Positions 25,574 through 34,756 of a stretch of 57,523 nucleotides of DNA are shown one piece after another (within the stretch, counting starts at the first letter, position 1; each line of letters starts with the position of its first letter). The position numbers were made by a program, and so were the translations under genes. This DNA is from CAYMAZ01 sp964428185 (GTDB lineage Bacteria > Bacteroidota > Bacteroidia > Bacteroidales > DTU049), in NCBI GenBank assembly GCA_964428185.1, contig CAYRXH010000007.1, forward strand, positions 1 to 57,523. The letters run 5' to 3'. The notes beneath the pieces were generated by a model, which worked only from the letters and a program-made list of their open reading frames with translations, did not search any database and was not told the origin of the DNA.

Positions 25574-26062
25574 ATGAAATTGATTAACAACGATGTAATC
25601 ATTCAACTGGGAAATGAGGCACTTTTAAGCAGTCGTAAAAGAGTGAATCTGAACCTGCATGAGTATTCAGAGGATCTACTTCAACGAATGGTAAATGTGC
25701 TGGAACCCGGAACATATCTGCAAGCTCACATGCACAGTGATCCTCAGAAGAGGGAGATGTTCGTAATTCTGAGAGGATCATTGCTTGTTTGTGTTTTTAA
25801 TGATTCGGGAAGTATTTCCGAACATGTAATTCTGGACAGGGACAATGGCAACTACATTGTTGAAATACCTCCTTCAACCTGGCATACAATTATACCACTT
25901 GCAGTTCATACAGCAGTTTTTGAGTGTAAGGACGGACCATATTATCCCGAAAATGATAAAGTATTTGCCCCATGGGCTCCGGCTGAAAATACTGCAGAAG
26001 CACTGCAATTTAACAAGGATATATTGAAAAAACTGGGATACGCTTTCCCGGATTTGTTTTGA
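25574..26062 (+). CDS. WbuC-family cupin metalloprotein
   Basis: The 162-residue protein has a cupin fold with metal-type motifs: the first block is YLQAHMHSDPQKREMFVILR (His, His and Glu) and the second is PPSTWHTIIPL (His). The start KLINNDVIIQLGNEALLSSR and the end ECKDGPYYPENDKVFAPWAP are typical of the WbuC group, often found near O-antigen genes, although none are here. It lies two bases behind the hydrolase gene and probably shares its transcript. The true function is unknown. Confidence 0.83.
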   Translation: MKLINNDVIIQLGNEALLSSRKRVNLNLHEYSEDLLQRMVNVLEPGTYLQAHMHSDPQKREMFVILRGSLLVCVFNDSGSISEHVILDRDNGNYIVEIPPSTWHTIIPLAVHTAVFECKDGPYYPENDKVFAPWAPAENTAEALQFNKDILKKLGYAFPDLF

Positions 26063-26066
26063 TTAG

Positions 26067-28181
26067 TTATCTGACAATACTTACTTTTCTGCTTATTGTA
26101 TAACCGTTTTCCCCTGAAATGTGAAGAATGTACATCCCGGAAGCAACAGAGGACACATCAAAAGAGACAGATGTTTTGTTAGCAGCAGGTGTGAGTGAAA
26201 GAATATGATTGCCACTGATGGAATAGAGATCAAAACTTGCATTTTCTATCAGGGCAGGTTCTTCAGAACGAACAGCAATCATGTTGGATGCAGGATTGGG
26301 GTAAACATAGATGAGCTGATTCATCATCTCTTCTGTACTCTGCAGAGAAGAGTTATAGTGCAGAGTAAACCCTCCTGCGGTTGAAGTAACCCCAGCAGTG
26401 AATGTTACAATGACTTTGCTTGTCCAGATATCCAGTTCATCAGGCAGTTGAGAGCCTGTGTATTCTCCGATTACCACATTTGCCTCAGCATCTGTGATTT
26501 TAACCAGGTCAGTTGAGTCAATGTCAAATTCAGAAAAGCTGATGTTGAAATACTGCGCACCGGGTGGTTCTATTCTCCATCGGCAGATACTGGCATTTTG
26601 ATAATCATAATCACTGCTGCCATCAGAAATCGTTCCTGAGGGTGCAGTAAGTGTTGTTAGGTTGCTGCAGGTTTTTACCTGTTTTGCAGTATATGAAATT
26701 AGAAACCCTCTGTCTGTAACTGACCCGTTTGACTCAAACTCAACCAATACATAAGGAGATGTGGAAACAATTGGTGAAGATGGACCTGTTCCGGAAAAAG
26801 AACCCAGAAGTGGAGCAGATGAGTTGGGGCCATCATATATTCTGACCATATCTCCAGGGTTTTCAAGATCACATTTAATAAATTCAAGAGTAATATATTC
26901 AACTGTGTCATCTGGCATTATCAGCCAGGAGCAGTTTGCATTATCAAGATAAAGATCAATGGGTCCGCTGCCATCCTCAATAGTTCCGTCAAGTGTTCTG
27001 AGTGTGTCTGTCCCGCTGCAATAATAGGGGTAATTGGATGCAGGAGTACCGTTTATTACGGCTTCGTGCATAGTAGTAAAATCATTGCCACCCACAATCA
27101 GATTGTCAATGTGAAAATACCCGTCGTAGGCACCACCCCATCCCCAGTTGAAATGGAAGAAAGAAGAATCCTGATATCCATCACATACAAATGCATGTCC
27201 TGAAACATATTGAGAGTCTGTCCAGCCTGCGTAATATAATACAATCTCTCTGTCAAGATGGTCAATCAGCATTGCATTCCAGTCAACAGTGGTTGTGTCT
27301 CTGAAATTATACTGAGTTGAGTCTGAATATCCGAAAAATGTTTTCATTGTATGAGCAGCTTTATGATTCCACATGCCTGAGCCGTTGGGACCATAATTCA
27401 TATCAACTGAAACACCGATATGGTAAAGCAATTCAGCAACAGGATGATTGCTTCGTGTAAGCTTCAGGGGCATCTCATTCCATGTGTATTTTGCTTCAGA
27501 ATAATTAACTGTGTGAGTGCCGTATGTAGTATATTCGCTTGTATAAGATCCTGTTCCGGAAAGGGGGTATCGGAAATAGTTCATTATTTGACCAATGGCG
27601 GTTGCAACACACCCAGCATAGGTGTGATTATCAGGACCCGCTTGATCAACAGGGCAGAATTCATTGTAAAATGTTCCCTGATTCCATTGCGTTGTAAGCA
27701 TTGGTAATACAATCTTTTCATTCCGGTTTCCGATGTTCAGAATATCAGTATTCTCATAGAAGTCCCATGCGTCTGATATCTTCTGATAACGTACTGTCGA
27801 GAGAATTGACTGTTGAATTTTTTGTTCTTCATTTTTTAACCACATCTTCACAGAGGGGGCTGTAACGGGATATTCAAATCTCCCTTCCCATGAAAAGGCA
27901 ATCACAGGATGATATGTTTTGGTGGCAGAAACGATGACCCAGCCAGGAGAATCAAAATTGACAATATAATAAAGCAACTGGTTTTTATCATTCGCAACAG
28001 GAATGACCTCTGAAATTTCTCCAAATACATAAGATGACACATCAAGAGAGGGATGATTTAATTTTTGCAGCATACATTTCAAAGCAATATGTTTGGCCAA
28101 TTCCGTAGAAATGGTGTTCTGGGCTGAAATAACCTGAACAAAGAACAGGCTTATTATAAGAGAAAATCCAAATTTTTTCAT
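26067..28181 (-). CDS. Secreted C10-family cysteine peptidase with two CUB-like domains
   Basis: From the Met at 28181 the protein has 704 residues. A signal peptide (ending VISAQ) and an inhibitory propeptide come first. The C10 (streptopain-like) catalytic domain follows, with Cys191 in YAGCVATAIGQIMNYF and His329 in SGHAFVCDGYQDS, and the conserved FNWGWGGAYDGYF. Two CUB-like domains occupy roughly residues 385-500 and 505-615. A type IX sorting domain ends it (IYVYPNPASNMIAVRS to ASGMYILHIS). It is probably an extracellular protease. It is divergent from cdaA. Confidence 0.9.
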   Translation of the reverse strand: MKKFGFSLIISLFFVQVISAQNTISTELAKHIALKCMLQKLNHPSLDVSSYVFGEISEVIPVANDKNQLLYYIVNFDSPGWVIVSATKTYHPVIAFSWEGRFEYPVTAPSVKMWLKNEEQKIQQSILSTVRYQKISDAWDFYENTDILNIGNRNEKIVLPMLTTQWNQGTFYNEFCPVDQAGPDNHTYAGCVATAIGQIMNYFRYPLSGTGSYTSEYTTYGTHTVNYSEAKYTWNEMPLKLTRSNHPVAELLYHIGVSVDMNYGPNGSGMWNHKAAHTMKTFFGYSDSTQYNFRDTTTVDWNAMLIDHLDREIVLYYAGWTDSQYVSGHAFVCDGYQDSSFFHFNWGWGGAYDGYFHIDNLIVGGNDFTTMHEAVINGTPASNYPYYCSGTDTLRTLDGTIEDGSGPIDLYLDNANCSWLIMPDDTVEYITLEFIKCDLENPGDMVRIYDGPNSSAPLLGSFSGTGPSSPIVSTSPYVLVEFESNGSVTDRGFLISYTAKQVKTCSNLTTLTAPSGTISDGSSDYDYQNASICRWRIEPPGAQYFNISFSEFDIDSTDLVKITDAEANVVIGEYTGSQLPDELDIWTSKVIVTFTAGVTSTAGGFTLHYNSSLQSTEEMMNQLIYVYPNPASNMIAVRSEEPALIENASFDLYSISGNHILSLTPAANKTSVSFDVSSVASGMYILHISGENGYTISRKVSIVR

Positions 28182-28205
28182 TGGGTTGTTGTTACTTGTA
28201 AAATG

Positions 28206-28213
28206 CAAATATA
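28206..28213 (-). promoter_or_regulatory. Putative promoter -7 box for the C10 peptidase gene
   Basis: The minus strand reads TATATTTG, an exact match, 24 bases before the start at 28181. Confidence 0.45.
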
Positions 28214-28259
28214 TGAAAAACAACATTCATTCTTTACAAAGGGCTGAAAAAATATTGTA

Positions 28260-28267
28260 TAAATTTG
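28260..28267 (+). promoter_or_regulatory. Putative promoter -7 box for cdaA
   Basis: TAAATTTG matches TAnnTTTG and ends 14 bases before the preferred cdaA start at 28282, making upstream in-frame Met codons unlikely starts. Confidence 0.48.
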
Positions 28268-28281
28268 CAAAAAATCTGAAG

Positions 28282-29100
28282 ATGGATTCTGCTTTTTTTC
28301 AGCCTTTTATTGACTATTTCACAAATTTATCTCCAATTAGAATTATTGACCTGATTTTGGTGTTGTATCTGTTATATGAATTGTATAACTTTATCAAGGG
28401 GACTGCAGGGATAAATATTTTTTTCGGAATCATAGCAGTTTATCTTATCTGGAAACTGGTGATTTATCTTGAAATGCCCATGCTCAGTGAAATTCTGGGA
28501 CAGTTTATCAGTGTGGGTGTCCTTGCAATTATAATAGTTTTTCAGCAGGAAATAAGAAAGTTTCTGCTTTTATTGGGCAATCCCAGATTTATGAACAAAA
28601 CAAGACGTAGGTTTTTATTCTGGAAGTTTAATATTTTTCAGGATTCAAGCCTTGATATTGAATCCCTTTTAAAAGCAGTAAAGGGAATGGCAGAATCAAA
28701 AACCGGAGGGTTGATTGTACTTACAAGGAAGAGTGAATTGGAAGACATTGTTTTGACTGGTGTGAAACTTGATGCCATTATAACTGAACATTTAATTGAA
28801 AATATTTTCTTTAAAAATTCACCCCTTCATGATGGGGCAGTTGTTATATCTGAAAACAGAATTGTTGCAGCCAAATGCATCCTGCCTGTCTCTGAACAGG
28901 AAGATATGCCTGATGGCACGGGTCTTCGCCACAGAGCTGCTCTTGGCATAAGTGAATCAACAGATGCAGTGGTAATAGTCATTTCAGAGCAGAGTGGTGC
29001 CATTTCACTTGCTGTAGGAAATGAACTCAGAACTTCATTGAAAGGGCAGCAACTGAAAGATTATTTAACCACTGAATTTTCAGCTTCAAAAAGAAAGTAA
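28282..29100 (+). CDS. cdaA: Diadenylate cyclase (c-di-AMP synthase), CdaA type
   Basis: CdaA makes the second messenger c-di-AMP from two ATP. The N-terminus has about three membrane helices (within residues 15-85). The cytoplasmic DAC domain carries the DGA motif in SPLHDGAVVISENR and the RHR motif in GTGLRHRAALGISE. From the Met at 28282 the protein is 272 residues, the usual CdaA size. An earlier in-frame Met (28186) would lie upstream of the promoter box. The regulator gene ybbR/cdaR, often next to cdaA, is absent. It lies upstream of the division cluster. Confidence 0.92.
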   Translation: MDSAFFQPFIDYFTNLSPIRIIDLILVLYLLYELYNFIKGTAGINIFFGIIAVYLIWKLVIYLEMPMLSEILGQFISVGVLAIIIVFQQEIRKFLLLLGNPRFMNKTRRRFLFWKFNIFQDSSLDIESLLKAVKGMAESKTGGLIVLTRKSELEDIVLTGVKLDAIITEHLIENIFFKNSPLHDGAVVISENRIVAAKCILPVSEQEDMPDGTGLRHRAALGISESTDAVVIVISEQSGAISLAVGNELRTSLKGQQLKDYLTTEFSASKRK

Positions 29101-29320
29101 TCAAAGTTTCTCTCCCCCCCCATACTTCTTTTTAATAATAAAATCTGGTTTTTGTAAATCGCTTTTTTAATTCACTTACTTGGTGAAGTGTAATTTGATT
29201 TTCAACGAATTAAACATATAAACATCATTCAGATAAATTCTATTATTATCAAAATTTCCCACATTTCTAAATTGCATAATATCAGGCATATAGATAGTTC
29301 TTGTGAAAAAAGTTATTAAC

Positions 29321-29350
29321 AACGTGGTAAAATGTGGTAAAATGTGGTAA
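29321..29350 (+). promoter_or_regulatory. Three 10-bp direct repeats before mraZ (likely MraZ operator)
   Basis: Three consecutive units of AANGTGGTAA (29321-29330, 29331-29340, 29341-29350) repeat with exactly 10-bp period. MraZ proteins of other phyla bind tandem GTG/TGGG-containing repeats with about 10-bp period in front of their own gene. The last unit runs into the -7 box at 29348-29355, so bound MraZ should block transcription. Confidence 0.7.
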
Positions 29351-29355
29351 TTTTG
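29348..29355 (+). promoter_or_regulatory. Putative promoter -7 box for mraZ and the division cluster
   Basis: TAATTTTG matches TAnnTTTG and ends 30 bases before the mraZ start at 29386. Its first three bases belong to the last of the 10-bp repeats. Confidence 0.52.
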
Positions 29356-29385
29356 TCCTACATTTACACCGTCAAAAAATCACTC

Positions 29386-29850
29386 ATGATAAATCTGTTT
29401 GGAGTACATGAACAAAAAGTAGACAACAAAGGCCGGGTGTTGTTTCCCTCCGGTCTGAAGCGTCAGTTGTCTCAGGTACTCAATGAGGGTTTTGTTATGA
29501 AGCGAAGCATTTTTGAGAAGTGCCTTGAGTTGTATCCGATGTCTGAATGGCAAAGTGAGATGAAGGGAATCAATAAGTTAAATCGTTTTGTCAGAAAGAA
29601 CAATGATTTTATCAGAATGTTCATGGCAGGTGTAAAGATTGTTGAACTGGATGATGCTGGTCGTTTGCTGATTCCCCGGGACCTGATTCAGTGGGCTCAG
29701 ATAGACAAGGATATTGTGCTTGCTTCCTCTCTGAATAGGATTGAAATCTGGGACAAGGTGTTGTATGAAACTTCTTTTGCTGAAAAAGCAGATCGTTTCA
29801 GTGATCTTGCCGAAGATGTTATGGGTGATATCAAAAATGAAGAAAAGTAA
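29386..29850 (+). CDS. mraZ: Transcriptional regulator MraZ
   Basis: MraZ is the DNA-binding regulator at the head of the division and cell-wall cluster. The 154-residue protein has the two expected AbrB-like swapped-hairpin domains: EQKVDNKGRVLFPSGLKRQL near the start and VELDDAGRLLIPRDLIQWAQ in the second half. I take the ATG at 29386 (MINLFGVHEQ) as start, because an earlier in-frame codon at 29344 lies inside the promoter. It abuts rsmH directly. Autoregulation through the repeats at 29321-29350 is inferred. Confidence 0.93.
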   Translation: MINLFGVHEQKVDNKGRVLFPSGLKRQLSQVLNEGFVMKRSIFEKCLELYPMSEWQSEMKGINKLNRFVRKNNDFIRMFMAGVKIVELDDAGRLLIPRDLIQWAQIDKDIVLASSLNRIEIWDKVLYETSFAEKADRFSDLAEDVMGDIKNEEK

Positions 29851-30747
29851 ATGTATCATTTGCCTGTATTGCTAAGTGAATCTGTTAATCTGCTCAACAT
29901 TCACCCTGAAGGTACGTATGTTGATCTTACTTTTGGCGGTGGTGGTCATTCCAGGGAGATTTTAACCAGACTGCTTTCAGGAAAGCTTGTAGCGTTTGAT
30001 CAGGACGATGATGCTGCGTCAAATTTGATAAAGGATGATCGGTTTACTTTTATTCCTCAGAATTTTAGGTATTTGTCAAATTTTCTTGGGTTTTATCAAT
30101 TAAAACCGGTTGATGGTATACTCGCTGATCTTGGAGTCAGTTCATTTCAGATTGATGAACCGGAGAAAGGGTTTTCCCATATGCATCCAGATGCTGAACT
30201 GGATATGAGGATGAGCCGAAAGGGGAAAAGGACAGCCGCAGATATTCTCAATACGTACAGTGAAAAGCAACTTTCTCAGGTGTTTTACAACAATTCTGAA
30301 CTACAGTATTCACGAAAACTATCTGCAGCCATTGTTTCAATTAGAAACAATAAACCTTTCAGAAAAACTGCTGATCTTACATCTATTGTTGACAGGTTTA
30401 TTTCACCATCCAGCAAATACAGTAACTATTCCAGGGTGTTTCAGGCAATACGGATTGAGGTGAATGAAGAAATCACTGCACTGAAAGAAATGCTTTCTCA
30501 GACACTTGAAGTTCTCAAGCCGGGTGGTGTTCTTGTAATTATATCCTATCACTCAGATGAAGACAGATTAGTAAAGAATTTTATGAAGACAGGCAATCCA
30601 GAAGGAGTTCCTGAGAAGGATTTTTATGGAAGGGTGACTAAGTATTTTGAGGTGCTTACAAGAAAGCCAATTATTCCTAGCATTGATGAAATTCAAATGA
30701 ACAACAGAGCACGAAGTGCTAAACTACGTGCAGCAAAAAAACTTTGA
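29851..30747 (+). CDS. rsmH: 16S rRNA m4C1402 methyltransferase RsmH
   Basis: RsmH (MraW) methylates N4 of C1402 in 16S rRNA. The 298-residue protein has the start YHLPVLLSESVNLL, the S-adenosylmethionine loop YVDLTFGGGGHSREIL, DGILADLGVSSFQIDEPEKG, GFSHMHPDAELDMRM and LVIISYHSDEDRLVKNFM, all conserved in the family. It starts immediately after the mraZ stop codon. The next gene begins three bases after its stop. Confidence 0.95.
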   Translation: MYHLPVLLSESVNLLNIHPEGTYVDLTFGGGGHSREILTRLLSGKLVAFDQDDDAASNLIKDDRFTFIPQNFRYLSNFLGFYQLKPVDGILADLGVSSFQIDEPEKGFSHMHPDAELDMRMSRKGKRTAADILNTYSEKQLSQVFYNNSELQYSRKLSAAIVSIRNNKPFRKTADLTSIVDRFISPSSKYSNYSRVFQAIRIEVNEEITALKEMLSQTLEVLKPGGVLVIISYHSDEDRLVKNFMKTGNPEGVPEKDFYGRVTKYFEVLTRKPIIPSIDEIQMNNRARSAKLRAAKKL

Positions 30748-30749
30748 AG

Positions 30750-31181
30750 ATGGCAGCTAATAAGAAAAATGTAAAAAAGAATATTATCCGTGAACATAAA
30801 AAATCACGAAAGGGATTTGCTGCCCGCAATTTTTTGCCTTCAGTCAAAGTACCCAATGTTGTGTCAGGAAACGTAAAGACTATGCTCGACGGGAGCTTTC
30901 TTACCCGTGATGGTTTTATAAAGCAGGCTCCATTTTTCTTTTACATCGTTTTTATTGCCTTTGTATACATTGCAATGAATTTCTATGCTGATAAAACTCT
31001 CCTGTCCATTGAAAAGACAAAGGATGATATCAGGGAATTGAGGTTTGAATTTGTCACTACTTCGCAGGAATTGACACAAATAACACAGGCTTCCTATCTG
31101 AAAAAGGAACTTGAGACAACTGGTTTGAAAAGAGCAATTATTCCACCCAGAAAAATCATAATCAAAAAAGATGAGGATTAG
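30750..31181 (+). CDS. ftsL: FtsL-like cell division protein
   Basis: The 143-residue protein has a basic cytoplasmic N-terminus, one membrane helix (about residues 57-77, APFFFYIVFIAFVYIAMNF) and a predicted periplasmic coiled coil (LLSIEKTKDDIRELRFEF). This is the layout of FtsL, which bridges FtsQ/DivIB and FtsW/FtsI in the divisome. Sequence identity to known FtsL is low, as usual, so position between rsmH and ftsI is the main support. The ATG at 30750 is preferred over a TTG at 30744 that overlaps the rsmH stop. Confidence 0.78.
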   Translation: MAANKKNVKKNIIREHKKSRKGFAARNFLPSVKVPNVVSGNVKTMLDGSFLTRDGFIKQAPFFFYIVFIAFVYIAMNFYADKTLLSIEKTKDDIRELRFEFVTTSQELTQITQASYLKKELETTGLKRAIIPPRKIIIKKDED

Positions 31182-31187
31182 TAAGTC

Positions 31188-33293
31188 ATGGGAATGAAGA
31201 GTGCAAATGGCAATAAATTGGGGAAAGCACATCTTGTGTATTATGTGGTCTTGGTTCTTGCAATTGTTATTCTCGTGAGGATTCTTCTCATTCAATATAG
31301 GGATGGAGAGCAACTCAGGAAAAAAGCCTCAACCCGTTCAATCGTTGAATCGGTTATTCTGGCTGACCGTGGAAATATTTATTCACATGACGGGGAGCTG
31401 ATTGCAACCTCTGTTCCCAGATTTGATATTTATGTGGATTTTTCGGTAAAAAATGTAGATTCAAAAGACTTTAATGCTTATTATGACAGTCTTGCAATTT
31501 GTCTTGCACAGCATTTTCCTAAAAAGACAAAACCACAATGGAAGCAATTACTTGAAGATTACAGGCAGGAGCAAAATACATACGGTCTTATTGTCAGAAA
31601 TATTGACTATAATCAATTGAAGCTTGTCAGGACTTTCCCTTTATTTAGGCTTGGACGTTTCAGAGGTGGAATTATTGAGGAAAAACGCGAAAAAAGAGTA
31701 CATCCGTTTGGGTTTCTGGCACAAAGAACAATTGGGTTTTCCAGAGAAGATATTAAAGTTGGGATTGAAGGAGCATATGATATACAACTGGCAGGGAAAA
31801 ATGGAAAAAGAATGAAGCAGAGGCTTCCGGGCAACAGATATGTGCCAGTGAATGATGATTTTATTATAAAACCCCAGCAAGGAATTGATATTGTAACGAC
31901 TATTGATATGCGTGTTCAGGATGTTGCTGAAAACGCTCTGCTCGAACATTTAATCAAGCATGATGCGCAGTGGGGTTGCGCGGTTCTTATGGAAGTTGAA
32001 ACCGGTGAAATCAGAGCCATTGCCAATCTGGAAAAACTTGCAGATGGATTTTATTATGAGACATATAATCATGCTATTGGAACTTTATATGAGCCGGGTT
32101 CCTCATTTAAATTGTTTTCTATGTTGACAATGCTAGAAGATCAGAATCTGAGTCTCGAAGAAATTGTACATACCGGTAATGGCAGTCTCAAAATCGGCAA
32201 ATGGGAAGTGTTTGACACTCATGCATTAGGTGATATCACTGCAAGAGAAGTTTTTGAGTATTCATCAAATGTGGGGACACTTATGCTGATGATGAAACGA
32301 TACCAAAACAATCCTGAAAAATTTATTGACCGATTGTATGCGATGAACTTTCATAAACCAATGGGAATAGATATCAGGGGAGAGCAGCCGGCACAGATAC
32401 CTTATCCCAATACCCCTAAATGGTCTTCTTCTTCCTTACCTTCCATTTCATATGGTTATGGACTTTCAATAACCCCTCTTCAGCTTTTGGCTTATTATAA
32501 CGCTGTTGCCAATGACGGCGTACTTGTAAGGCCAATGTTTGTAAAGGAATTCAAAATGGCCGGAAAAACAATAACTGAGTTTGCACCGGTTATCCTAAAC
32601 AAAAGAATTTGCTCAAAGGAAACTGCAGCAAAACTCAAAAGTCTTATGGAAGGTGTAGTGGAGCATGGAACAGCAAAAAACCTCAGAAATGCTTCATGCC
32701 GCATCGCAGGAAAGACTGCTACTGCAAGAATTTGGGATTCTGAAGCCAGACAATATTCAGATCAGGACTATAATGCAACTTTTGTCGGATATTTCCCCGC
32801 AGATAATCCAAAATATTCATGTATAGTTGTGGTCAACAAACCAAGTATGGGCCTCATTTATGGCGGAAATGTATCTGCCCCTGTTTTCAGAGATATCGCC
32901 GAAGTTGTGTATGCTACCGAACTTGAAATTCATGACCCTATTGACAGACAAAATTTTATAGGTATCAGGGGACTACCTAAAATCAGAAAAATGAAAAGAA
33001 GTGTTGTGCAATCTTTTATTTCATTATTGCCCGTTGATATGCAGAATGTTCAAATTCCTGATTATGAGTGGATAAGCTTTTCTTCAGATTCTGTTCCTCC
33101 ATTTATCCCGGTGAATTTTGAACAGGGGGTTATGCCTGATCTGAAAGGGATGAATCTCAGGGATGCTGTTGAACTTGTTGAAAAGATGGGATGCAGGGTA
33201 AAGGTAACAGGAAAGGGACGGGTTATGCAGCAGTCTGTTGAGCCTGGAGTTATTCTGCCTCAGGGGAAAACAGTAGTAATAAGGTTAAGTTGA
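31188..33293 (+). CDS. ftsI: Division penicillin-binding protein FtsI with C-terminal PASTA domain
   Basis: FtsI is the septal peptidoglycan transpeptidase. The 701-residue protein has one N-terminal membrane helix (about 15-35), a dimerisation region with ADRGNIYSHDGELIATS, and the transpeptidase domain: Ser305 of the SxxK motif in YEPGSSFKLF, the SxN motif S359-S360-N361 in EYSSNVGTLM, and Lys509 in IAGKTATARIWD. The usual KTG triad reads KTA here. A single PASTA domain lies at about 640-701 (GVMPDLKGMNLRDAVELVEK). PASTA may bind peptidoglycan. Confidence 0.93.
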   Translation: MGMKSANGNKLGKAHLVYYVVLVLAIVILVRILLIQYRDGEQLRKKASTRSIVESVILADRGNIYSHDGELIATSVPRFDIYVDFSVKNVDSKDFNAYYDSLAICLAQHFPKKTKPQWKQLLEDYRQEQNTYGLIVRNIDYNQLKLVRTFPLFRLGRFRGGIIEEKREKRVHPFGFLAQRTIGFSREDIKVGIEGAYDIQLAGKNGKRMKQRLPGNRYVPVNDDFIIKPQQGIDIVTTIDMRVQDVAENALLEHLIKHDAQWGCAVLMEVETGEIRAIANLEKLADGFYYETYNHAIGTLYEPGSSFKLFSMLTMLEDQNLSLEEIVHTGNGSLKIGKWEVFDTHALGDITAREVFEYSSNVGTLMLMMKRYQNNPEKFIDRLYAMNFHKPMGIDIRGEQPAQIPYPNTPKWSSSSLPSISYGYGLSITPLQLLAYYNAVANDGVLVRPMFVKEFKMAGKTITEFAPVILNKRICSKETAAKLKSLMEGVVEHGTAKNLRNASCRIAGKTATARIWDSEARQYSDQDYNATFVGYFPADNPKYSCIVVVNKPSMGLIYGGNVSAPVFRDIAEVVYATELEIHDPIDRQNFIGIRGLPKIRKMKRSVVQSFISLLPVDMQNVQIPDYEWISFSSDSVPPFIPVNFEQGVMPDLKGMNLRDAVELVEKMGCRVKVTGKGRVMQQSVEPGVILPQGKTVVIRLS

Positions 33294-33298
33294 TTGAA

Positions 33299-34753
33299 AT
33301 GAAGAAACTGAAGGAAATAATAAATGATGTTGAAATTTCAGGTGTTTACGGAAACACTGAAATTGAGATACAAGATCTGGCAATGGACTCAAGGTCAGTT
33401 TCAGTTGGTTCATTGTTCATTGCCGTGAAAGGAGAAACTGTTGACGGGCATAGTTTTATTGAGAATGCCATAAAATGCGGTGCAGTTGCTATTGTGTGTG
33501 AAGAGTTGCCCAAAAGTCTCAATGACAGCACTTCATATGTTTGTGTCAGTGATTCTGCTACAGCTCTTGGAAAACTCGCTTCAGCATTTTTTGATCATCC
33601 TTCTGAGCAGTTGATACTTACTGGAGTAACTGGTACAAACGGGAAGACTACCATTGCCACTTTGTTGTTTCAGGTTTTCAGAAGTCTGGGATTTGGCTCC
33701 GGATTATTTTCAACTGTAGCCAATTATATCAACGAAACCAAACTTCAGTCAACCCATACAACACCTGATCCTATAAGTCTGAACAGGATCATGAGACAAA
33801 TGCTTGATGAGGGATGTGAGTATTGTTTTATGGAGGTGAGTTCTCACGCTGTTGTACAGAAAAGGATCAGTGGTCTTAGATTCAGGGGTGCAGTATTTAC
33901 GAATCTGACACAAGATCATCTTGATTACCATGGTGATTTCAAATCGTATAGAGATGCAAAAAAGAAATTCTTTGATGATCTTGATAGTAGTGCATTTGCT
34001 TTGTCGAATGCTGATGATCCCAATGGAACAGTAATGCTGCAGAATTGCAGAGCCGAAAGATATTATTATTCATTAAAAAGGCCGGCTGACTTCAAGGGTG
34101 TTGTTTTGGAAAATTCCATGGATGGACTGAAGATGCGCATAGGGAAGCATGAAGTTCATTTCCATCTCAGAGGACGTTTCAATGCACAGAATCTTCTCGC
34201 AATTTATGGTACAGCTGTGAATCTGGGGATGGATGAAATGCAGTTACTTCAGTCCATGAGTTCTCTTAGGCATGTAAACGGGAGGTTTCAACTGATAGAG
34301 AATACAAAGGGGGTTTTTGCAATTGTAGACTATGCGCATACACCCGATGCTCTTGAAAATATGCTTTCTACCATCTCTGAAATCCGCACAGGCAATGAAA
34401 CACTTTTTGTTATTGTTGGTGCAGGAGGAAATAGGGACAAAACAAAACGGCCTTTGATGGCTGCAGTTGCTGCATCGTGGGCTGACACTCTGATTTTGAC
34501 TTCAGATAACCCAAGGAATGAACATCCTGCAGATATTCTCAACGACTTGAAAAGTGGATTGGATGGTGCTCAGCTCATGAAAACAATGATCATTGAGGAT
34601 CGCCGGGAAGCAATCAGAACAGCCTGCATCATGGCAAAAAGAGATGATATTATTCTCGTTGCAGGAAAAGGACACGAAACATATCAGGAAATCAATGGGG
34701 TGAAACATCCATTTGACGATGCAAACATATTATTTGATCAATTAAACGGATAA
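33299..34753 (+). CDS. murE: UDP-MurNAc-L-Ala-D-Glu:meso-diaminopimelate ligase
   Basis: MurE adds the third residue of the peptidoglycan stem peptide. The 484-residue protein has the ATP loop LTGVTGTNGKTTIATLLFQV (about residues 106-125), MEVSSHAVVQKRI and FTNLTQDHLDYHGD. TSDNPRNEHP carries the DNPR motif that selects meso-diaminopimelate over lysine, as expected for a Gram-negative wall. The ATG at 33299 is preferred over a TTG at 33290 that overlaps the ftsI stop. Confidence 0.95.
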   Translation: MKKLKEIINDVEISGVYGNTEIEIQDLAMDSRSVSVGSLFIAVKGETVDGHSFIENAIKCGAVAIVCEELPKSLNDSTSYVCVSDSATALGKLASAFFDHPSEQLILTGVTGTNGKTTIATLLFQVFRSLGFGSGLFSTVANYINETKLQSTHTTPDPISLNRIMRQMLDEGCEYCFMEVSSHAVVQKRISGLRFRGAVFTNLTQDHLDYHGDFKSYRDAKKKFFDDLDSSAFALSNADDPNGTVMLQNCRAERYYYSLKRPADFKGVVLENSMDGLKMRIGKHEVHFHLRGRFNAQNLLAIYGTAVNLGMDEMQLLQSMSSLRHVNGRFQLIENTKGVFAIVDYAHTPDALENMLSTISEIRTGNETLFVIVGAGGNRDKTKRPLMAAVAASWADTLILTSDNPRNEHPADILNDLKSGLDGAQLMKTMIIEDRREAIRTACIMAKRDDIILVAGKGHETYQEINGVKHPFDDANILFDQLNG

Positions 34754-34756
34754 ATT

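Noticed and set aside
29321..29350. CRISPR-like or satellite repeat
   Set aside because: Only three units of 10 bp, directly fused to the mraZ promoter; an operator fits better.
31188..33293. High-molecular-weight PBP1-type or RodA-linked PBP2 instead of FtsI
   Set aside because: There is no glycosyltransferase domain, and the place between ftsL-like and murE is that of ftsI.
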